This document shows, piece after piece, positions 15,750 through 26,344 of a stretch of 64,000 nucleotides of DNA. Source of the DNA: Janthinobacterium sp. 67 (lineage in GTDB: Bacteria; Pseudomonadota; Gammaproteobacteria; Burkholderiales; Burkholderiaceae_D). Location: contig NZ_PGES01000001.1 of the NCBI RefSeq assembly GCF_002797895.1, forward strand, positions 1,116,001 to 1,180,000. The letters run 5' to 3'. The notes below the pieces were generated by a model. It ran no database searches and had not been told where the DNA came from. It was given only the letters and a program-made list of their open reading frames with translations. Each line of letters opens with the position of its first letter. Position 1 is the stretch's first letter. A program made the position numbers and the translations under genes.

Positions 15750-18700
15750 ATGAAAATCAGGAGCAAGCTGATCATCAGTACCACCGTCCTGCTGGCCGGC
15801 GTGGCGGTCATGGCGGCGGCCAGCCTGCTGCTGGTGAAAGGCATCGAAACCCACGTGCACGGCTTGACCGACCGTACCGTGCCGCTGTACACGGACGTGC
15901 TGCGACTGCGCTATACCGTGCAGGACATGGCGTCGGATTTCTTCGAGCTGGGCAAGGCGGAAGACCTGGCGCAGCTCGAGCAGGTATCGAACAAGATCGT
16001 CGCCAATATCCAGACCGCCGAAAGCATCAGCGAGCAATTGCAAGGCCACGGCGAGTCGCGAACGCCCCGCTATCACGCGGCCTTCGAGCAGGAATTCCAG
16101 CGCATGCGCGTCGCCGTGCGCAAGCGCCTGGAAAACGAGGCCTACTACAAGGCGCAGGCGACGGAGATGCGCCAAGTACTCGATCAGATCAAGGCCGCCG
16201 CCAAGGACGCGCGCGGCAAGATCCGCCTGGTCGATAGTCAGGCCCAGGCCACGGCAGCCGAAGTGCAGCTGCAAAGCCAGCACCTGAACCAGAATTCCCG
16301 CTACCTGACGGACTTGCGCAAGAGCATACTCGACATGCAGATTTCGCTGGCGGAAACGGAGGCCGTGAAAAACCGTTTCCGCATCGCCCCCTTGCGCGAG
16401 CGCTTGGCGGCGGCCGTTGCCCATCTGGCGGGCAGTGGCGAGCGCGACATCAGCGCTGGCCAGCAGGCGTTGCGGTCGACGCTGCTGGCCACGGCGCAGC
16501 AGATGCTCGATCCCGCCGCCGGCTTGCTGGCCTTGCGCGCCGGACTGCTGGCCGAAGGCGGCGCCAGCGCGGCGCAGCAGGCGCACTATGCGGCGCTCAA
16601 GGAACAAGTCAGCACCACCCTGGCCTCCACCCTCCTGCGCCTGGCCGAGGAACTCGATCCCATCGAATTGCAGCTGGCCATCGGACGCGACCGGCTGGCG
16701 GAGGCGAACCGCTACATGCGCACCTCGTCCCGCATCGAGGATGCCAGCGGCGAAATCAACCTTGCCGTCGACGCCATCAGCATCGACGTGGGCGAAGTCA
16801 TGCTTGCGACGGCCACCGGCGACGTCCAGCGCCTGGGCGACGATATCGCGCAACGCATCAGCGCCCTGCACCGCGACATGGGCGCCATGCAGACCTTGCT
16901 GCAAAGCATAGGCCAACTGGGCTTGCTGGCCGAAACGCGCGGCGTCAACACGTACCTGGATGCGGTGGAACGGTCAGGACAGCGGCTGGTGCAGGCCAAG
17001 GGCAAGGTGCTGGACAGCCAGGCGGCGCTTGACGAGGTGATCGGCCACGTGCGCACTTTCGAGCGCGAACAGGCCGCCTATTCCGCGCAGCAAGTGGCGC
17101 GCATCACGGCGCAGCAGCAGGATGCGGTGGCCACCGTGCGCAATGGCGTGCGGCATGCCTTCGTGCTGATCCTCGGCATCGCGCTGGTGTTGCTGCTGGC
17201 CTGCGTGGCCATCACGGGGCTGATCAGCGCGTCCATCGCCAGGCCGCTGGCGCGCCTGTCGCACGCGATTGCCCATATCCGCGACGGCAAGGCGCTGTCC
17301 GTGCGCGTGGCGCAGCATGGCAGCGATGAGCTGGGGCAATTGATCAAGGGCTTCAACGGCATGCTCGAACACGTCGAACAGCGCGACCTGGCGCTCAAGC
17401 AGGCCAAGGCCGAGGCGGACGCCGCCAACCGGGCGAAATCGGAATTCCTGGCCAAGATGAGCCACGAGATCCGTACCCCCATGAATGGCGTGCTGGGCAT
17501 GACGGAGCTGCTGCAGCGCACGGAACTGAGCCCCAAGCAGCAGCGTTTCGTGCACACGGTGCACCGCTCGGGCGAAAGCCTGCTCAGCATCATCGACGAC
17601 ATCCTCGACTTTTCCAAGATCGAGGCGGGCAAGCTGGTGCTCGAACAGATTCCCTTCGACTTGCGCCAGGTGATCGACGACGTGGTGGCGCTGTTTGCCA
17701 ACGGCATCCAGCGCAAAGCCATCGAATTTACCTGCCGCATCGATTCCGACGTGCCGCAGCACGTGCGCGGCGACCCCGTGCGCCTGCGCCAGATCCTCAC
17801 CAACCTGCTCAACAACGCCACCAAATTCACCGAACGCGGTGAAATTTCCGTCGATGTCAGCTGCCCCGCTGCCGGACAGGTCCGCCTGGAAGTGAGCGAC
17901 ACGGGCATCGGCATGGCGCCGGAAGCGGCGGCGGCCGTCTTCCAGCCCTTCCGCCAGGCCGACAGCACCACCTCGCGCAAATACGGCGGCACGGGACTGG
18001 GCCTGGCCATCATCAAGCAACTGGCGGAAATGATGGGCGGCAATATTGTGCTGAAATCCGTGGCGGGCCAGGGTTCCAGCTTCGCCGTCACCGTCGCCGT
18101 GGGCAGCGTGGCGCCCGGGGATGCGCCGCCGGCACCGCCGCCGCGCGTGTCGCTGGGCGCCTTGAACGTGCTGATCGTCGACGACCACGCCACCAACCGC
18201 ACCATCCTGCTGCAGCATGCGATCGAGTGGCAGATGGCCGCCGCCAGCGCGGCCGACGGCGCCCAGGCGCTGGGCCTGCTGCAAGGCGCGCTGCGCAGCG
18301 GGCACCCGTTCGACCTGGCCATCATCGACATGCGCATGCCCGTCATGGATGGCGCCGAGCTGGTGCGCGCGATCAAGGCCGACCCCGGGATGGCGGCCCT
18401 GAAAATCATCATGCTCAGCTCGCTGGACGCCTCGGCCGATCTGCGCCAGCTGACGGCGCTGGGCGTGGAATACTGCCTGACCAAGCCCGTGCGGGCGCTG
18501 GAACTGCGCCACTGCATCGAAGCCATCGGCGGCTTCGGCACCCTGGCGCCCACGAGTGCCGCCATGCCTGCCCTGCCCGCTCCAGCGGACACCGCGGCCG
18601 CAGGCCAGGCCCCGCTGCGCATGCTGCTGGTGGAAGACAACGCGATCAACCAGGAAATTGCCCTGGCCATGCTGGAAGACAGCGGCTACGAAGCGACGCC

Positions 18701-19400
18701 GGCCGATAATGGACGGCGCGCGCTGGCCCTGTGGCAACAACAGCCGTTCGACGTGATCCTGATGGATTGCCAGATGCCGGAAATGGACGGCTTCGAGGCG
18801 ACCCGGCGCTTGCGCCGCATGGAAACGGAACAAGGCCGCGGCCGCACGCCCGTCATCGCCCTGACGGCCAATGCCATCCTCGGCGACCGCGAGCTGTGCC
18901 TGGACGCGGGCATGGACGACTATCTCGCCAAGCCGTACACGCGCGCCGCCCTGCTGGGCGTGCTGGCCCGCTGGCGCCCGTCGTCTTCAGCGCCGGCCAA
19001 AGTGGAAACGGCGGCGATGGCAGAAACGCCGGCGCCGGCGGAAACGGCCGCCATCCTTGACGCGGCCGCCCTGCAAAACCTGCGCGCCATGCGGCGTCCC
19101 GGCCGTCCCGACGTGCTGGGCCGCATCATCGACCTGTTCTACAGCGACGCCCCGCGTCTGCTGGGCCAGCTGGAAGTGGCGGCCGAGGCCAGCGATGCGG
19201 CGGCCCTGCAGCTGGCGGCGCACACGCTCAAGTCCAGCTGCGCCAACGTGGGCGCGCTGGGCTTGTCGGCCACCTGCCGTGAAATCGAACAATATGCGCG
19301 CGGCAATGACGTCGGCAGCGCACTCAACCATATCCGCGGCATCCAGCAAGAGCTCGACCGTGTCCTCGCCGCCCTGGCCATTGAGAAGGAAGCCATATGA
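15750..19400 (+). CDS. hybrid sensor histidine kinase: sensor-HAMP-HK-REC-REC-HPt
   Basis: 1216 residues. TM1 (about 8-30), a long helical periplasmic region (30-465), TM2 (about 468-495), HAMP, HisKA with the phospho-acceptor H572 in [10 protein letters not shown], HATPase ([26 protein letters not shown]), a first receiver (D860 in IIDMRMP), a second receiver (D1006 in LMDCQMP) and an HPt domain with H1158 in HTLKSS. This is the full phosphorelay of the TorS/ArcB kind. GGAG precedes the start. It lies between a periplasmic binding protein and a REC-GGDEF-EAL protein whose ATG overlaps its stop by 4 nt, so its HPt likely phosphorylates that protein. Confidence 0.92.
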   Translation: MKIRSKLIISTTVLLAGVAVMAAASLLLVKGIETHVHGLTDRTVPLYTDVLRLRYTVQDMASDFFELGKAEDLAQLEQVSNKIVANIQTAESISEQLQGHGESRTPRYHAAFEQEFQRMRVAVRKRLENEAYYKAQATEMRQVLDQIKAAAKDARGKIRLVDSQAQATAAEVQLQSQHLNQNSRYLTDLRKSILDMQISLAETEAVKNRFRIAPLRERLAAAVAHLAGSGERDISAGQQALRSTLLATAQQMLDPAAGLLALRAGLLAEGGASAAQQAHYAALKEQVSTTLASTLLRLAEELDPIELQLAIGRDRLAEANRYMRTSSRIEDASGEINLAVDAISIDVGEVMLATATGDVQRLGDDIAQRISALHRDMGAMQTLLQSIGQLGLLAETRGVNTYLDAVERSGQRLVQAKGKVLDSQAALDEVIGHVRTFEREQAAYSAQQVARITAQQQDAVATVRNGVRHAFVLILGIALVLLLACVAITGLISASIARPLARLSHAIAHIRDGKALSVRVAQHGSDELGQLIKGFNGMLEHVEQRDLALKQAKAEADAANRAKSEFLAKMSHEIRTPMNGVLGMTELLQRTELSPKQQRFVHTVHRSGESLLSIIDDILDFSKIEAGKLVLEQIPFDLRQVIDDVVALFANGIQRKAIEFTCRIDSDVPQHVRGDPVRLRQILTNLLNNATKFTERGEISVDVSCPAAGQVRLEVSDTGIGMAPEAAAAVFQPFRQADSTTSRKYGGTGLGLAIIKQLAEMMGGNIVLKSVAGQGSSFAVTVAVGSVAPGDAPPAPPPRVSLGALNVLIVDDHATNRTILLQHAIEWQMAAASAADGAQALGLLQGALRSGHPFDLAIIDMRMPVMDGAELVRAIKADPGMAALKIIMLSSLDASADLRQLTALGVEYCLTKPVRALELRHCIEAIGGFGTLAPTSAAMPALPAPADTAAAGQAPLRMLLVEDNAINQEIALAMLEDSGYEATPADNGRRALALWQQQPFDVILMDCQMPEMDGFEATRRLRRMETEQGRGRTPVIALTANAILGDRELCLDAGMDDYLAKPYTRAALLGVLARWRPSSSAPAKVETAAMAETPAPAETAAILDAAALQNLRAMRRPGRPDVLGRIIDLFYSDAPRLLGQLEVAAEASDAAALQLAAHTLKSSCANVGALGLSATCREIEQYARGNDVGSALNHIRGIQQELDRVLAALAIEKEAI

Positions 19401-21937
19401 ATACCGCACTGCCCCCGCAAGCACTGGTCCTGGTGGTCGATGACGACACCATGACGCGCATCCTCGTGACGGAAGCGCTGGAACCGGAAGGCTTCCGCAT
19501 CGAGGAAGCGGCCAGCGGCCTGGAAGCGCTGGCCGCCTTCCAGCGCGGCGTGCCCGACCTGATCCTGCTCGACGTCGCCATGCCCGGCATGAGCGGCTTC
19601 GAATGCTGCCAGCAGCTGCGCCGGCTGCCGGGCGGCGCGCACGTGCCCATCGTCGTGCTGACCGGCAACGACGACGACGATTCCATCAAGCAGGCGCTGG
19701 AAGCGGGCGCCAGCGACTTCATTTCCAAACCGATGCAGTGGCGGCTGCTGGCGCACCGGCTGCGCTACCTGCTGCGGGCCAGCAGCGCGCTGACGGAATT
19801 GAGCCGTATCCAGGAAAGCCTGAACCACGCGCAAACGCTGGCCCGCCTCGGCAACTGGGAATACCGGGCCGCCGGCGGCGACGGCTACTGGTCGCCGGAA
19901 CTGTTGCGCATCCTGGGCCTGGACGCCGATGCCGGCCCCACCAGCTTCGACCGCCTGCTGCAGTGCCTGCCCGAAGACCAGCGGCCCCTGCTGCTCGACG
20001 CCTTCATGGAATTGCATGCGAACGGCACCAGCTACGGTCTCGAGCACAAGGTAGTGCGGCCGGACGGCGGCGAATACATCGTTTTTCACCAGGCCGAAGC
20101 CGTGCGCGAAGGCCGCGAAGTGCGCTTGATGCGCGGTACCGTGCAGGACATCACGGACCGCAAGCTGCAGGAATTGCGCATCGAATACCTGGCCAACCAC
20201 GACGCGCTGACGGACTTGCCTAACCGCCAATTGCTGAACGACCGCATCGGCCAGGCCATCGCCCATGCCCGCCGCACCCGCTTGCACCTGGCCACCCTGA
20301 TGATGGACCTCGACCGCTTCAAGTTCGTCAACGACAGCTATGGCCACCCCGTGGGCGATGCGCTGCTGCAGGAAGTGGCCCGCAGGCTGAAGCTGGCCGT
20401 GCGCGAGGGCGACACCGTGGCCCGCCAGGGCGGCGACGAGTTCGTCATCCTGCTGACGGACTTGCCCGACATTGTGACGGCCGAACAGATCGTGCAAAAA
20501 GTGCTGGCGGTGTTCGCCGAACCCTTCGTGCTGGGCGAACATACCTTGCACGTCAGCACCAGCATCGGCGCCAGCGTGTTTCCATCCGACGGCGACAGCG
20601 GCGACATGCTGCTCAAGACGGCCGACGCGGCCCTCTACAGCGCCAAGGACAAGGGCCGCAACGGCTACCAGTTTTACAACCACAAGATGGGCGTGCTGGT
20701 GGAAGAACGGGCCGAAATCGAACATGCGCTGCACCAGGCGCTGGCGCTGGGCGAGCTGGAATTGCACTACCAGCCCAAGGTCGACCTCACCAGCGGCAAG
20801 ATCTATGGCATGGAAGCGCTGCTGCGCTGGCGCCGCGACGGCATCGGCCTGGTGCCGCCGGACCGCTTCATTCCCCTGGCCGAGGAAACGGGCATGATCG
20901 TGCCCATCGGCGAATGGGTGCTGCGCACGGCGTGCGCGCAACTGGGCGTCTGGCATGCCTACGGCTTTACGCACCTGACGATGGCCGTCAACGTGTCGGC
21001 GCGCCAGTTCCGCCAGGTCGACATGCCGGCACTGGTGCGCGAAGTGCTGGCCGAGAGCGGCGTGCCGGCCCACTGCCTGGAGCTGGAGCTGACGGAAAGC
21101 GTACTGATGCAAAACCGCGACCTCGTGGTGAAGGCGCTGGAAGAATTGAAGGAAATCGGCGTCACCCTGTCGCTGGACGACTTCGGCACCGGCTATTCCA
21201 GCCTGTCCTACCTCAAGCAGTTCCCCATCGACGTCGTCAAGATCGATCAATCGTTCATCCGCGACGTGACGGACAGCGTGGATGGCGCGTCGCTGACCCG
21301 CTCCATCATCGCCATGGCCAAGTCGCTGCACATGACGACGGTGGCCGAGGGCGTGGAAACGGAAGGACAATTGGGGTTTCTCAATACCAACCATTGCGAC
21401 GCCATGCAGGGCTATTATTTCAGCCGCCCGCTGCCCGGCGCCGAGATGGATCTGATGTTGCATGCCGGCACCCATTTGCCGCCCGACAGCTGCCATGCCG
21501 AAACGCCGCAGCGCGTGCTGCTGCTGGTGGACGACGAGGAGCACATCCTGTCCTCCCTGCGCCGTTCGCTGCGCAAGGAGGGTTACCAGATACTGAGCAC
21601 CAGCCAGCCGCAGGAAGCGCTGGAACTGGTGGCCGCCCATGCCGTGGGCGTGATTCTCACGGATGCGCGCATGCCGGGCATGTCCGGCAACGAACTCTTG
21701 CGCCGCATCAAGGGCATCTATCCCGAGATCGTGCGCGTGATGCTGTCCGGCTACCCCGAACTGCATTCGGTCACGGCGGCCATCAATGAAGGCTCGGTGT
21801 ACAAGTTCATCACCAAGCCCTGGGATGAAACCTTGCTGAAGGAGCATTTGCGCGAAGCCTTCGTGCGCTTCGAATCGGGTGTGCAGCGGCCTCCACTCGG
21901 TCCGCATGGTATCGAGATCGGCAACCGCGCCGCCTAG
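19397..21937 (+). CDS. REC-PAS-GGDEF-EAL-REC cyclic-di-GMP signalling protein
   Basis: 846 residues. Receiver 1 ([10 protein letters not shown], acceptor D in LLDVAMPG), PAS (about 135-260), GGDEF with intact GGDEF at 345-349, EAL with E473-A-L plus [18 protein letters not shown] and the AEGVET block, then a second receiver ([19 protein letters not shown]) ending in FITKPWDE, a form seen in HupR/RpfG receivers. Both catalytic sites look active, so it may make and break c-di-GMP according to phosphorylation. The terminal second receiver is unusual. It is translationally coupled to the kinase gene (ATGA overlap). Confidence 0.92.
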   Translation: MNTALPPQALVLVVDDDTMTRILVTEALEPEGFRIEEAASGLEALAAFQRGVPDLILLDVAMPGMSGFECCQQLRRLPGGAHVPIVVLTGNDDDDSIKQALEAGASDFISKPMQWRLLAHRLRYLLRASSALTELSRIQESLNHAQTLARLGNWEYRAAGGDGYWSPELLRILGLDADAGPTSFDRLLQCLPEDQRPLLLDAFMELHANGTSYGLEHKVVRPDGGEYIVFHQAEAVREGREVRLMRGTVQDITDRKLQELRIEYLANHDALTDLPNRQLLNDRIGQAIAHARRTRLHLATLMMDLDRFKFVNDSYGHPVGDALLQEVARRLKLAVREGDTVARQGGDEFVILLTDLPDIVTAEQIVQKVLAVFAEPFVLGEHTLHVSTSIGASVFPSDGDSGDMLLKTADAALYSAKDKGRNGYQFYNHKMGVLVEERAEIEHALHQALALGELELHYQPKVDLTSGKIYGMEALLRWRRDGIGLVPPDRFIPLAEETGMIVPIGEWVLRTACAQLGVWHAYGFTHLTMAVNVSARQFRQVDMPALVREVLAESGVPAHCLELELTESVLMQNRDLVVKALEELKEIGVTLSLDDFGTGYSSLSYLKQFPIDVVKIDQSFIRDVTDSVDGASLTRSIIAMAKSLHMTTVAEGVETEGQLGFLNTNHCDAMQGYYFSRPLPGAEMDLMLHAGTHLPPDSCHAETPQRVLLLVDDEEHILSSLRRSLRKEGYQILSTSQPQEALELVAAHAVGVILTDARMPGMSGNELLRRIKGIYPEIVRVMLSGYPELHSVTAAINEGSVYKFITKPWDETLLKEHLREAFVRFESGVQRPPLGPHGIEIGNRAA

Positions 21938-21957
21938 GCGCGCCACCAGGAGCCATC

Positions 21958-22332
21958 ATGCCGGACCAGCTGTTCTTCGAAGGCCTGCGGGCCCTGGCCG
22001 AAGCCGCCTTCCCCAAGCATTGCGCATGCTGCGGGCGCGAATTCGCCACGGCGGACGAGTTCATTTTGCAGACGCAATCGATGCGCCAGAACGTCTCGGG
22101 GCTGAAACAGAGCTTCGATGACAACAACGTGGCCATCGTCGAGGTCTACCGCAATTGCCTGTGCGGCTCGACCCTGATGGATTTCTTTTCGGACCGGCGC
22201 GACACCTCCGAGGCATCGCTGCAGCGGCGCCAGCTGTTTGAACGCCTGTTGCCGCTGCTGATGGAAAAAGGCATGGAAAGGGGCGCGGCGCGCGAATATC
22301 TGCTGCACGTCGTGCGCGGCCAGCTGCCGTGA
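21958..22332 (+). CDS. small zinc-ribbon-like protein of unknown function
   Basis: 124 residues, no signal peptide. Two cysteine knuckles are visible, CACCGREF (residues 22-29) and NCLCGSTLMDFF (about 63-74), which together suggest a Zn-ribbon or Fe site. The C-terminal half is helical and charged (RRQLFERLLPLLMEKGME). It lies 20 bp after the c-di-GMP gene with AGGAG before its ATG, so it is part of the same operon and may be an accessory of the phosphorelay. No known family could be assigned by eye. Confidence 0.75.
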   Translation: MPDQLFFEGLRALAEAAFPKHCACCGREFATADEFILQTQSMRQNVSGLKQSFDDNNVAIVEVYRNCLCGSTLMDFFSDRRDTSEASLQRRQLFERLLPLLMEKGMERGAAREYLLHVVRGQLP

Positions 22333-22353
22333 CGGGGCAGCTGGCCGCTGGCA

Positions 22354-23859
22354 TTACCAGTAGCCGAGCACCTTCCACCATGTCGTGCCGACGACGGCAA
22401 AGATCAGCAGTTCCACCACGCACATGATAAAGCCGACGCGCCACCAGTTGCCCATCGTCACGAAGCCGCTGCCGAAGATGATGGGCGAAGTGCCCGTCGC
22501 GTAGTGCGTCAGCGTCATCATGATGGCCGAGCCGGCCGTCATCATCAGCATGAAGGGCACGTGGTATTCGGCCGGGATCAGGTGCAGGCCCACGGTCAGG
22601 AAGGCCAGCAGCATGGCGCTGATGTGGGCCGTCGTGCTGGCAAAGAAATAATGCGAGAAGACGAACACCAGCACGAGCACGCCTGCAATCGGCAGCCAGT
22701 CCATGCCGCTGGCGACGATGGCCGCCTTCATGCCGGCCGAGAACCAGGCGATCACGCCCGTCTTGTTCAGCTGCTCGGCCATCATGACGAGCGCGCCGAA
22801 CCACACCAACGTATCCCAGGCGCTCTTTTCCGACAGCACGTCATCCCAGTCGATGGTGCCGGTAATGATCAGCACGAACAAGCCGACAAAGGCGACTACC
22901 GTCGCATCGAGCGAAAACGCGGGACCGAACAGCATGGCGGGCACGTTGGCCCACAACAACAGCAACAGGGCGAAGGTGCCCAGCATGACTTTTTCCGACG
23001 GCGACAGCGGGCCCATGCCTTTCAGCTCCGCCTTGGCGTAGGTGACGGCGTCGGGCGTGGCCTTGAGTTCCGGCGGCGACAGCCAATAAATAATCAGGGG
23101 CATCACCAGCAGGCAGACCAGGCCCGGCAGCAGCATGCACAGGGCCCAGGTGGTCCACGTCAGGTGGAAACTCTGGCCGCTGGCCTTGGCCACGAAGTCG
23201 ACCACCAGCGGGTTGGGCGCCGTGGCCGTCAAGAACATGGCCGAGGTGATCGGGTTGGCGTGGTAGTTGACGAGCGCCAGATAGGTGCCGACCTTCTTTT
23301 CCGTGCCCTTGGCCGGGTCCGAATCGAAGGCGTTGGCGATCGATTTCATGACGGGGTGGACGATGCCGCCGCCGCGCGCCGTGTTACTGGGCGTAAATGG
23401 CGCCAGCACCAGTTCGCAAATCGCCAGGCCATAGCCGATGCCCATGGTGCGCTTGCCCAGCAAGGAAATGAACAGCAGGCCGATGCGGCTGCCCAGCCCC
23501 GTCTTTTTCAGGCCGCGCGAAATCAGGATCGCCACGACGATCAGCCAGATCAGGGGATTCGAAAAACTGCTGAGGGCATCCGTGATGGCGCCCTTGGACG
23601 AGGTCGACGTCACTTGCGACAAGGACACGATAACGATGGCCATCATGGCCATCACGCCGATCGGCATGACTTTCAGGATGATCGCCAGAATCGTGGTGAG
23701 GAAAATCGCCACCAGGCCCCAGGCCTTGGGCGTCAAGCCGTCCGGCGCCGGCAGCAAGAGCATGCTCACCAGCAAGGCGGTGCAGATCAGGGCGGGGACG
23801 AGGCGGAATGGGACGGCTTCCTTGAAATGCAGGAACAAGTCGCGCACTGTTTTATACAT
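22354..23859 (-). CDS. DASS family anion:sodium symporter (SLC13 type)
   Basis: 501 residues with about 12 membrane helices. DASS features are the LTPKAWGLVAIFLTTI start, SSFSNPLIWLIVVAILISRG, the ligand/sodium loop LTATAPNPLVVDF and the second repeat signature HYATGTSPIIFGSGF. These carriers import di- or tricarboxylates (or sulfate) with sodium. The start at 23859 has AAGG eight bases upstream; an open frame further upstream lacks membrane character. Convergent with the zinc-ribbon gene. Confidence 0.9.
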   Translation of the reverse strand: MYKTVRDLFLHFKEAVPFRLVPALICTALLVSMLLLPAPDGLTPKAWGLVAIFLTTILAIILKVMPIGVMAMMAIVIVSLSQVTSTSSKGAITDALSSFSNPLIWLIVVAILISRGLKKTGLGSRIGLLFISLLGKRTMGIGYGLAICELVLAPFTPSNTARGGGIVHPVMKSIANAFDSDPAKGTEKKVGTYLALVNYHANPITSAMFLTATAPNPLVVDFVAKASGQSFHLTWTTWALCMLLPGLVCLLVMPLIIYWLSPPELKATPDAVTYAKAELKGMGPLSPSEKVMLGTFALLLLLWANVPAMLFGPAFSLDATVVAFVGLFVLIITGTIDWDDVLSEKSAWDTLVWFGALVMMAEQLNKTGVIAWFSAGMKAAIVASGMDWLPIAGVLVLVFVFSHYFFASTTAHISAMLLAFLTVGLHLIPAEYHVPFMLMMTAGSAIMMTLTHYATGTSPIIFGSGFVTMGNWWRVGFIMCVVELLIFAVVGTTWWKVLGYW

Positions 23860-24052
23860 CTTTATGACCTTTCGCTGTGGGTCGGGCATCCTGGCGGCAG
23901 GAATCGTGCACGCAGATTCATGGGCCGGCGGGCACAAGAAGCGCGCCCGCAAGATGACAGATGCCCAACAATTCTGTTCGGCAATATCATACACGCAAGA
24001 CTGCCTTTCCCCTGATCCATTCGGCGCGCCTTTCCAGGCAATTGCAAAATCG

Positions 24053-24082
24053 TTGACCTGCGCGCGGCATCTCTCACATAAT
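24053..24082 (+). promoter_or_regulatory. promoter of the acyltransferase gene
   Basis: TTGACC (24053-24058), an 18-bp spacer and CATAAT (24077-24082) lie about 30 bp before the start codon. Confidence 0.55.
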
Positions 24083-24114
24083 CGCCCTTCCTGCCGCCCC
24101 CCACGAGGATGCCA

Positions 24115-25260
24115 TTGCATAGCCGCAACAATCACATCGACGCCCTGCGCGGCGCCGCCATCCTGTGCGTGCTGGTGCTGCACTTCGCGCTGGCCTACGG
24201 CTTGAAGAACAGCCCGCTCGGCGTTCTGCCGACTTGGCTACTGAAAGCCGCCTACCAGGGTAATTACGGCGTGACCATGTTTTTCGTCATTTCCGGCTAT
24301 TTGATCACCTCGACCTCGCTGCGGCGCTGGGGCGACCTGGCGCGCATCGACCTGGCGGCGTTCTATGTCTACCGCATCGCCCGTCTATTGCCCGCGCTGT
24401 TGCTGGCCTTGTCCATCATCGTGCTGCTGGGCGTGCTCGACGTACCCTTCTTTGCCAACTCGGACGGCGGCAAGGATTTGCCCGCCAGCTATTTCGTCAT
24501 CGCCATCGCCTCCGTGCTGACCTTCTGGCATAACGTGCTGATGCAAAGCGCCGGCTATTTCAATTACTGCCTGAACGTGTACTGGTCGCTGTCCGTCGAG
24601 GAAATGTTCTATCTGCTGCTGCCCTTGTCCTGTCGCGTCCTGCGCCAGCGCCACCGGATCATGCTGCTGTGCGGCGCCGCCATCGTGGCCGGGCCCGTGT
24701 ACCGCAGCCTGCATGCGGACAACGAGATTTACTTCATGTACGGCTACCTTGCCTGTTTCGACGCCATCGCCATCGGCTGCCTGACGGCCCTGCTGACCCA
24801 GCACTGGCAACCGGGCGCGCGGGCCGGGCGATTCTTGCGCTGGACAGCGGGCCTGGCCCTGGCGGCCCTGTACGTGCGCGGCATCGGCGGCCACGAGGTG
24901 TTCGGTTTTACGTGGATCGCCGTGGCCGGCGCCGCCTTCATCGCGGGCGCCACGGCGAGCCCGGCGGCAGACCGGGGCCGCTCCGGCCCGCTGCAGTGGC
25001 TGGGACGGCACAGCTATGAGCTGTATTTGTTCCATATCATCGTGCTGGCCGGCATGCGCAATGTGGTCGACAAGGCGGGCCTGGGCTACGCGGAACGGCT
25101 GCCGTGGCTGGCGCTGTTCCTTGCCGCGACGGCGCTGGCGGCCGCCCTCGTGGCCCGCTACGTCTCCGACCCGGCCAATGCGGCCCTGCGCCGGCGCTTC
25201 CGCGGCGCCGCCACGGCCGCGCCGGCATGCTCTGGCGGCAGCCCTGACGCGGTGTCCTGA
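24115..25260 (+). CDS. acyltransferase family 3 membrane protein (OafA/YrhL type)
   Basis: 381 residues with about 10 membrane helices. The opening HIDALRGAAILCVLVLHFAL contains the family's conserved D-x-x-R-G and histidine, and MFFVISGYLI plus the V-Y-W-S-L-S-V-E-E block are standard. These proteins O-acetylate or acylate surface sugars such as O-antigen or exopolysaccharide. A TTG start at 24115 is chosen because GAGG ends six bases before it; the ATG at 24109 would directly abut that SD. No glycan cluster adjoins. Confidence 0.85.
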   Translation: MHSRNNHIDALRGAAILCVLVLHFALAYGLKNSPLGVLPTWLLKAAYQGNYGVTMFFVISGYLITSTSLRRWGDLARIDLAAFYVYRIARLLPALLLALSIIVLLGVLDVPFFANSDGGKDLPASYFVIAIASVLTFWHNVLMQSAGYFNYCLNVYWSLSVEEMFYLLLPLSCRVLRQRHRIMLLCGAAIVAGPVYRSLHADNEIYFMYGYLACFDAIAIGCLTALLTQHWQPGARAGRFLRWTAGLALAALYVRGIGGHEVFGFTWIAVAGAAFIAGATASPAADRGRSGPLQWLGRHSYELYLFHIIVLAGMRNVVDKAGLGYAERLPWLALFLAATALAAALVARYVSDPANAALRRRFRGAATAAPACSGGSPDAVS

Positions 25261-25493
25261 AAAACTGAGCCAGGTCAAGAGTCCGCATGTCCAGCGCCCG
25301 TTTCCGGGCCAATTCCAGCCCTGCCTTGCCATTCGCACTATAATGTCGGCACCGCGTGCGGCAGCAATGGCGGCGATAGACGGTAACAATTTCGTGCGCA
25401 GGCCAGTACAATAGCGTCTGGGCCTACACAGGGTTTCACTTTTGCCAGCAGTTGCCAGCAACTAACCATTTTTTTGACCAGCCAACACATACT

Positions 25494-26267
25494 ATGAGTT
25501 CGATGAATGAAGAGCGCGTTTTAAGCGTGCACCACTGGACGGATACCCTGTTCTCCTTTACCACCACGCGCGACCCGTCGCTGCGTTTCTCGAATGGCCA
25601 TTTCACCATGATCGGCCTGCGCGTCGATGGCAAGCCATTGCTGCGCGCCTACAGTATCGCCAGCGCCAATTACGAAGACCACCTGGAATTTTTCAGCATC
25701 AAGGTGCCGGGCGGTCCATTGACGTCGCGTTTGCAGCACTTGCAAGTGGGCGACACCGTGATCGTCGGCCGCAAGCCGACGGGCACCCTGGTGTCCGACT
25801 ACCTGCTGCCAGGCAAGCGCCTGTACATGCTGTCGACGGGCACGGGCCTGGCGCCTTTCCTCAGCATCGTGCGCGATCCGGACATCTACGAGCGTTTCGA
25901 CCAGCTGATCCTCGTGCACGGCGTGCGCCAGGTCGATGAACTGGCTTACCACGACTTGCTGGAAGAGCATCTGCCCAAGCATGAATTCCTGGGCGAAATG
26001 GTCAGCGACAAGCTGCGCTACTACCCGACCGTGACGCGCGAAGACTTCCGCAACATGGGCCGCATCACGGAACTGATCGAGAACGGCAAGCTGGCCGAAG
26101 ACCTGGGCGTGCCGGCGCTGAACCCGGCCGAAGACCGCGTGATGATCTGCGGCAGCTCGGACATGCTGCGCGACCTGAAGGAAATGCTGGAAGCGCGCGG
26201 CTTCAAGGAAGGCAATACCTCGACGCCTGGCGACTTCGTTGTCGAGCGCGCGTTCGCCGAGAAGTAA
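25494..26267 (+). CDS. fpr: ferredoxin--NADP reductase
   Basis: 257 residues, the normal bacterial FNR size. MNEERVLSVHHWTDTLFSF and FTTTRDPSLRFSNGHF match the proteobacterial Fpr start; the FAD motif is RAYSIAS and the NADP part is STGTGLAPFLSIV and ICGSSDML, with the C-terminal FVVERAFAEK. It passes electrons between NADPH and ferredoxin or flavodoxin, important in oxidative stress and Fe-S assembly. The ATG at 25494 is chosen by family alignment, as no clear SD is seen. A GC-rich terminator follows. Confidence 0.93.
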   Translation: MSSMNEERVLSVHHWTDTLFSFTTTRDPSLRFSNGHFTMIGLRVDGKPLLRAYSIASANYEDHLEFFSIKVPGGPLTSRLQHLQVGDTVIVGRKPTGTLVSDYLLPGKRLYMLSTGTGLAPFLSIVRDPDIYERFDQLILVHGVRQVDELAYHDLLEEHLPKHEFLGEMVSDKLRYYPTVTREDFRNMGRITELIENGKLAEDLGVPALNPAEDRVMICGSSDMLRDLKEMLEARGFKEGNTSTPGDFVVERAFAEK

Positions 26268-26295
26268 TCCGCGGCAAATCCGTAGCAAATACAGG

Positions 26296-26335
26296 GGCCC
26301 GGCCCCGCCGCACACCGCGGCGGCGCCGGGCCTTC
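26296..26335. terminator. GC-rich terminator hairpin after fpr
   Basis: GGCCCGGC (26296-26303) pairs with GCCGGGCC (26325-26332), with a further inner CCGCCG/CGGCGG pairing, then a T-rich TTCTTC. It lies between two convergent genes and may serve both. Confidence 0.7.
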
Positions 26336-26344
26336 TTCATTGCC

